Assembly (NCBI GenBank): GCA_020443945.1
Contig: JAIZWN010000299.1
Coordinates: forward strand, 1-17,265
DNA length: 17,265 nt
DNA from: Candidatus Thiosymbion ectosymbiont of Robbea hypermnestra
GTDB lineage: Bacteria; Pseudomonadota; Gammaproteobacteria; Chromatiales; Chromatiaceae
Reading direction: 5' to 3'
Below, one piece after another: positions 13,318 through 17,265 of the stretch (position 1 is its first letter; every line of letters starts with the position of its first letter). Below the pieces are notes generated by a model. That model saw nothing but the letters and a program-made list of their open reading frames with translations, had not been told where the DNA came from and searched no databases. The translations under genes were made by a program, and so were the position numbers.

Positions 13318-14841
13318 TCACCGAATCGGGCGTACCCCGCCACGGCGCCCGATGGCGGCCGCGACCCGAAACAGATCGGGGATATCGACCCGTTCCTCAT
13401 CGATGCGTCGGATAACCCCGATACGCTCCAGCTCTTGGAGCAAGGCCCTTTCCGGTCGGTCCGAGCCCGGCGCGTCCAGGGCATGGGGGGGCAGAAAGAA
13501 TCGGTCATCTTCCTCGTCATGGTCGGATTGGACTTGTGTTCTCTCAAGGGCAGTGGCCTGATCCCTGTCTATGGCCTCGACGACGCCGGCCTCGACCCAA
13601 CGGTGCTCGATGTCTTGGTCCCTGCAGGGTACGGTTTGGCCCTTCAGTGGCGCCAACACTTCCTGAATCCAGGGATAATCCTCGCCCAGCTCTGTAACCC
13701 GCACCCGGGATGCGTCCTGCACGCCTCTTTTAATGCCATCCCAATGGAGCACTTCTTTGTGTCCTCGGGACTGTGTGTCCCTGTGTGCCTCCCGGATCGC
13801 GATTAGAAAGCTACGCGGACTCACTTGGCCTTTTGCGTCCGCCAAGTGGTTCGGCAACCAGGTGTAGGTGCGGCCGCGGCGTGCATTGGTTCCCATATAG
13901 CGGGTCGCCATGCCGTGTAGCACCTTCTGTTGCAAGGATTCGTCCTGCCGGAGCCTTTTTGGAATGGGATAAACGGAGATTTCTTCAGCTGGTTCAGCTT
14001 CGAATGGGAGCCGGTGTTCCCGATCGAGCCAGTCTCGGAAGGGTTCACCCCCATCCGCATGGTTGGACAGCCAGTGAAAGAGCAGCCCGTAGAGATCGGC
14101 CCGACGCCACTCCAGATTGACGCGGCCATGATGGAGCTTCGAGGAATCCGGAAACTGCCAAATCCGCTTGTCTTCCCACATATCCGGGCGCATGAACAGC
14201 TTCGCTTGAATCCCCGCTAACCCCTGGAGATCCAAACACACCTGAAGCAGACCCCGGACCAGACCGCGGATTGCCTTCCAGTCGGAACCCGTGCGGTCGA
14301 GGGCGTCGAATATGATCAGATGCCGACGCCTTTTTTCCCGTAGGTGCTCGGAAATACGATCCCGGAGCCTTTCTTCCCGCTCCGGGTCGGCAACAACATA
14401 ATGTACACGCTCCGCCCAGGTATCCGTAGCCAGGGGCTCATCGTAACGATCGGCCAGCTGATGCAGGATCACCGACCGCCAGATGTCCTCGGCATCGAAC
14501 TCGGCCCATAATTGTTGCAGGACCCGCCGTGACGGGTGGGTCTGATTGTGCGTCGCAACCGAGAATCCCCAGCTGACGTCGACCCTGTCGAGCTTGAGGC
14601 GCGGCAGCTGGGCAGCGATCAAACGGCGGGTCAGATCACCGTTGAGGGCGGCGCTCCAGAAGCTCTTGCCGGTTCCGCGATCACCGACGACCAATGTGCT
14701 ATCCGGGTCCAGTGCCCTTTCATGGCCCGGCACGACAAACAGCTCCCGAGGATTCGGTTGTTCGGTGGTGGCCGCCAGTGTCTCCGGCAGATCATCGAGG
14801 GACCCGCGAACCGCCTCCGCAGGAAACAACTTAACCGCCAT
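13318..14841 (-). CDS. P-loop ATPase of the KGGVGR operon
   Basis: A 507-residue protein with a clear Walker A loop, GDRGTGKS (53-60), and a Walker B strand, LIIFDALD (175-182). The layout resembles STAND/AAA-type switch ATPases found in conflict systems. The rest is unfamiliar: a long charged helical region, a segment with YMGTNARRGRTYTWLPNHLADAKGQVSPRSFL (about 315-346), and a C-terminal winged-helix-like stretch (ALLQELERIGVIRRIDEERVDIPDLFRVA). Its start overlaps the end of the KGGVGR gene by 11 bp, so the two are coupled and likely partners. I could not name a family for the full length. No nuclease or TIR motif was seen. Confidence 0.7.
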   Translation of the reverse strand: MAVKLFPAEAVRGSLDDLPETLAATTEQPNPRELFVVPGHERALDPDSTLVVGDRGTGKSFWSAALNGDLTRRLIAAQLPRLKLDRVDVSWGFSVATHNQTHPSRRVLQQLWAEFDAEDIWRSVILHQLADRYDEPLATDTWAERVHYVVADPEREERLRDRISEHLREKRRRHLIIFDALDRTGSDWKAIRGLVRGLLQVCLDLQGLAGIQAKLFMRPDMWEDKRIWQFPDSSKLHHGRVNLEWRRADLYGLLFHWLSNHADGGEPFRDWLDREHRLPFEAEPAEEISVYPIPKRLRQDESLQQKVLHGMATRYMGTNARRGRTYTWLPNHLADAKGQVSPRSFLIAIREAHRDTQSRGHKEVLHWDGIKRGVQDASRVRVTELGEDYPWIQEVLAPLKGQTVPCRDQDIEHRWVEAGVVEAIDRDQATALERTQVQSDHDEEDDRFFLPPHALDAPGSDRPERALLQELERIGVIRRIDEERVDIPDLFRVAAAIGRRGGVRPIR

Positions 14842-16153
14842 CGGCCTCTCCCAGGATGCGTTGCTCGAGTCCCGTCGTGAAGGCCCCGAACGAGGCGGTG
14901 ATTGCCATCTCTCCGACCTGGGTCAGGTCATCGAGGGGATTGAAACGCTCGAAGCGGGGATCCGCCAGGATGGTCAGGGGATAGTGGGGCGCGGCCTCGT
15001 CTCCGATCGAGAAGGTGAACCGCTCCTCATCCGACCCCGGCGGGTCCTCGTCATACAGGCCATTCACCCACAGTTCATAGGAATGCCCGAGGTAGTGATC
15101 CAGGTCCCTCTGCGCTTCACTTGCCTTGGCGTGGACCATCTTGAACCTCAGGCGCCAGTCGTCGTCGCGTCGGCCCCGGAAGCTCCGGGCCATCGGCCCC
15201 AGCTGGGCCAACAGATAACGATAGCCTTCCCAGACCGCAGGCTGGTCGGTGGCGAAGAGCAGGACATCGGCGTCCAGATGCAGGACGGTGGCGGCGGCCG
15301 TCTCATGCAGCCCCGCCCGACTGTCGATCAGGACCAGATCGGGGCCTACCTGGTTTTCCAGCAGACCGCAGAGACGCCGCACGCGATTGGCGAAGCGGCT
15401 CCCACTGCCGATGCCGCCGCCTTCCAGGTAGCCCCGGGCCAGCTTGGCGGTAAATCCCACAGGATAGCGGTCGATTGCATGCCCGGTAGCCGGTGCCACA
15501 TAGAGACCCGGCTGCTCGGATAAGGGGGTTCGTGCCACCATCCGCTCGGCCATCCGTTCGGCCAGGGGATTATCGACCAGGTCCTCCACCAGCCAGTCCA
15601 GGACCCCGAACTCGGGGCGGTCGGCCTGCGGCAACAATTGCGCGCCCAGTCCCGGGGCCTCCAGATCCAGATCGATCAGCAGCACGGTCCACCCCTGGGA
15701 GGCCAGATGGCGACCCCAGAGGAACAGGGCGGTGCTGCGCCCGACCCCACCTTTCAGACTGAAAAAGGCGACCCGCGGCGGATGTTTCCCGGCTTGCTCG
15801 GGGGCCTGTGCCCAGTCCTGCCCGACTACCCGGCGCTCGACGAGCCAGACCTTTGAGCCGGCGATGTCATGGACCAGCGCGGGTTCGTATTTCAGCACAT
15901 CACCCGCCAGGGTATCCCGGAAGCGCGCCAATCCGCCGTCCACACTCGGGCTGTAGGCCCCGAGCACCTGGGTAAGCTCGGGACGGGCAAGGGCCAAGTC
16001 CCCTTCATCGACGCCATCGGGGACCACCACGAACAGGCGGCCGTTCATATCGCGCACGAAACGGCAGTCTTCGAGCTCGATACCCGGAAACCGGTGTTGT
16101 ACCAATACCACGGCCCGCGGTAGGGCGTCATCGAATGTGCAATGGTCGCTCAT
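14831..16153 (-). CDS. KGGVGR-variant ParA/MinD-like ATPase
   Basis: A 440-residue SIMIBI-class ATPase. The deviant Walker A is VAFFSLKGGVGRSTA (128-142): the signature Lys (K134) is kept but the usual second Lys is R139. DLDLEAPG (161-168) is the switch I-type segment and LVLIDSRAGLHE is Walker B-like. An N-terminal ~125-residue domain precedes it. KGGVGR variants are known from multi-gene conflict systems rather than plasmid partition. The start overlaps the stop of the HEPN-like gene by 4 bp and the end overlaps the next ATPase by 11 bp, so the three form one tight unit. No ParB or centromere-like sites are present, which argues against a partition role. Confidence 0.8.
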   Translation of the reverse strand: MSDHCTFDDALPRAVVLVQHRFPGIELEDCRFVRDMNGRLFVVVPDGVDEGDLALARPELTQVLGAYSPSVDGGLARFRDTLAGDVLKYEPALVHDIAGSKVWLVERRVVGQDWAQAPEQAGKHPPRVAFFSLKGGVGRSTALFLWGRHLASQGWTVLLIDLDLEAPGLGAQLLPQADRPEFGVLDWLVEDLVDNPLAERMAERMVARTPLSEQPGLYVAPATGHAIDRYPVGFTAKLARGYLEGGGIGSGSRFANRVRRLCGLLENQVGPDLVLIDSRAGLHETAAATVLHLDADVLLFATDQPAVWEGYRYLLAQLGPMARSFRGRRDDDWRLRFKMVHAKASEAQRDLDHYLGHSYELWVNGLYDEDPPGSDEERFTFSIGDEAAPHYPLTILADPRFERFNPLDDLTQVGEMAITASFGAFTTGLEQRILGEADGG

Positions 16154-16557
16154 AGTCTGCCCCGAATGCCGACTGCGTGAAGCGTGCGTCGGCTGTGGTC
16201 CCGGTAGGTTTTACAGGAGGACAGAGAGAACGCCTGCCGTGGCCAATAGCGGTTGGCGATCTTCCAGTCCACCATGTAGTCTTCCATGTTCAGCAGTTGG
16301 CGTACCCCATTATTGCCCCTCCCTGACAGCATCCGCAGTACATCGTCCCGCAGCTCCGGCAGATGTTTGTGTGGTATTTCCTGCATCCCAGGTATTTTTT
16401 CCAGGAGTAGCTTGAGCGCGCATTCGGCGGCCAGACCGAACAAGTGGGTCGCGTTCGGGTATCTCTGCCGCTGGAACAACGTGTCTCCGTCCTGGTAACA
16501 GCGTAGTGCCGCGTCCGCGTAATCCGCTTGCCATTCAGGTATCGCCGTGCTCTTCAT
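16150..16557 (-). CDS. HEPN-like small protein
   Basis: A 135-residue helical protein. The segment YPNATHLFGLAAECALKLLLEKIPG (about 34-58) followed by HKHLPELRDDVL matches the first helices of HEPN-type domains, which often act as RNases or nucleotidyl-transfer targets in toxin and defence systems. The classical R-x4-6-H active site is not clear; the C-terminal YRDHSRRTLH contains Arg and His but with other spacing. I chose ATG 16557; the longer frame to 16653 begins inside hscB and reads repeat DNA. It is the first gene of the operon, ending in a 4-bp overlap with the KGGVGR ATPase. It could be the effector or a sensor adaptor. Confidence 0.6.
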   Translation of the reverse strand: MKSTAIPEWQADYADAALRCYQDGDTLFQRQRYPNATHLFGLAAECALKLLLEKIPGMQEIPHKHLPELRDDVLRMLSGRGNNGVRQLLNMEDYMVDWKIANRYWPRQAFSLSSCKTYRDHSRRTLHAVGIRGRL

Positions 16558-16601
16558 AATCCTTGAAAATCCGTGTTTATCCGTGTCTGCCTCCGTGGTT
16601 T

Positions 16602-17147
16602 CTAGGAAATGTCTTCCAGCTCCGCTTCCAGGTCTTGTGCTTGCTGCCGGCATTTGGTGATGAATTGCAGCTTGCGCACTTGCTCTTGCGCTGCTTCCAG
16701 GTCCTGCGCGGATGGTGCCTCCGGCAGGGTTTCCAGCTCGCTGGTCAGCGCGCGGGTGTGGTCGGCGAGGCGGTCCAGGATGGCGCCGACGGCGGCCAGG
16801 GGATCCGCCTGGTCCCGGACCTCGGCCAGGGCCTCGCGCAGCTCCAGCTGCTCCATGAGGAATTTTGCGTCCCGGGTCGATTCCCGCTCGTCGCCGTGAT
16901 CGCCGGTGTGCAGGGACAGGAGGTAGCGCGCGCGCGCCAGGGGGTCCCGGAGGGTTTGAAAGGCCGCGTTGACCTGGGTGGAGGCCTGGAGGGACAGGCG
17001 CCGTTCCCGGTCGCTCGCCGCGGCATAGCGATCCGGGTGCAACGCTTGTTGCAGGGCGCGGTAGCGTTGCGCCAGCCGGTCGTTATCCACCCGATAGCTC
17101 AGGGGCAGCCCGAAGAGCGCGAAGTGGTTTTGGGAGAAATCCAGCAT
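16602..17147 (-). CDS. hscB: Fe-S assembly co-chaperone HscB
   Basis: A 181-residue J-domain co-chaperone that delivers IscU to HscA during iron-sulfur cluster transfer. The J domain (about 1-75) opens NHFALFGLPLSYRVD and contains the HPD motif in ALHPDRYA. It is followed by ASTQVNAAFQTLRDPLARARYLLSL and the C-terminal helical IscU-binding domain (FLMEQLELREALAEV). Length and order match HscB. In typical isc operons hscA follows directly, but here the next genes are the HEPN/KGGVGR group. The 44-bp gap to the HEPN gene contains ATCCGTGTTTATCCGTGTC-type repeat sequence. Upstream (17148-17173) there is no strong ribosome-binding site, and a MITE-like element lies where iscA is normally found. 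Confidence 0.93.
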   Translation of the reverse strand: MLDFSQNHFALFGLPLSYRVDNDRLAQRYRALQQALHPDRYAAASDRERRLSLQASTQVNAAFQTLRDPLARARYLLSLHTGDHGDERESTRDAKFLMEQLELREALAEVRDQADPLAAVGAILDRLADHTRALTSELETLPEAPSAQDLEAAQEQVRKLQFITKCRQQAQDLEAELEDIS

Positions 17148-17173
17148 GGGGAACTTAACTTAGTCGGTCTCCT

Positions 17174-17265
17174 AGTGCCCCGTTTCATCTTATTTTTCAC
17201 CCTCAGAGCCCTCCCAACCGCGCCCAGGCGAGAGGAGAGCACCGAGCGAGAGAGCCACGCCACGC
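17174..17265. mobile_element. MITE-like element, copy 2 (partial)
   Basis: Starts AGTGCCCCGTTTCATCTTAT and matches the left end of the element at 5229 at 32 of 38 positions (17175-17212 against 5231-5268), including TTATTTT and CCCTCAGAGCCC. The window ends before the other terminus. It lies upstream of hscB, about 27 bp from its start. Confidence 0.65.

Noticed and set aside
14831..16153. Plasmid-type ParA partition gene
   Set aside because: Altered KGGVGR loop, no ParB or centromere-like repeats, and overlap with a HEPN-like gene.

Overview
The window looks like chromosomal DNA of a gammaproteobacterium, possibly a Chromatiales-type lineage. The pointers are a Phe tRNA with its CCA end encoded in the gene, an HscB co-chaperone of the ISC iron-sulfur type, and a high-GC background littered with short palindromic intergenic repeats. 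The exact taxon cannot be read from the sequence. The first ~1.7 kb is visibly AT-rich and differs in base composition from the rest, which suggests acquired DNA.

Layout. (1) 1-2231: two toxin-antitoxin pairs (UPF0175 antitoxin with DUF3368/PIN-like toxin; BrnT-like toxin with ribbon-helix-helix antitoxin). A ~65-bp palindromic repeat occurs in three same-orientation copies around them, followed by a gene-free stretch packed with other inverted repeats. (2) 2232-4964: a two-gene catabolic unit, a DUF1537 acid-sugar kinase (probable D-threonate kinase) and a PdxA2-type dehydrogenase. (3) 5146-5221: tRNA-Phe(GAA), followed at once by a MITE-like inverted-repeat element. (4) 5432-10547: a lasso-peptide biosynthetic cluster, all on the plus strand. 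It has a PqqD-like leader-binding protein (B1), an asparagine-synthetase-like cyclase (C), a 63-aa precursor with the leader signature Y-x2-P-x-L-x3-G-x5-T, an integral-membrane ICMT-like methyltransferase, and an HprK-like kinase. The predicted core starts with Gly, has Asp at position 9 (nine-residue macrolactam) and ends in Ser, the residue that known HprK-like lasso kinases phosphorylate. No B2 leader peptidase and no exporter are visible. (5) 10641-16557: a minus-strand run transcribed leftwards: HEPN-like protein, KGGVGR-variant ParA/MinD-like ATPase, a second P-loop ATPase, a retropepsin-like aspartic protease, an OLD/PtuA-like AAA ATPase, a SpoU/TrmH RNA methyltransferase and a small unknown protein. 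The first three genes overlap. This is a candidate anti-phage or conflict system. (6) 16602-17147: hscB, with no hscA after it. A second copy of the MITE-like element starts at 17174 and runs off the window.

How it works together. The most notable system is the lasso cluster. It combines a predicted C-terminal Ser kinase with a membrane methyltransferase of a family known for methylating C-terminal carboxylates, so a doubly modified C terminus is a testable idea. Two gaps inside the cluster are filled with related repeat DNA, one of them where a B2 gene could have been. The second system worth attention is the HEPN/KGGVGR/ATPase operon joined to a retropepsin and an overcoming-lysogenization-type ATPase.
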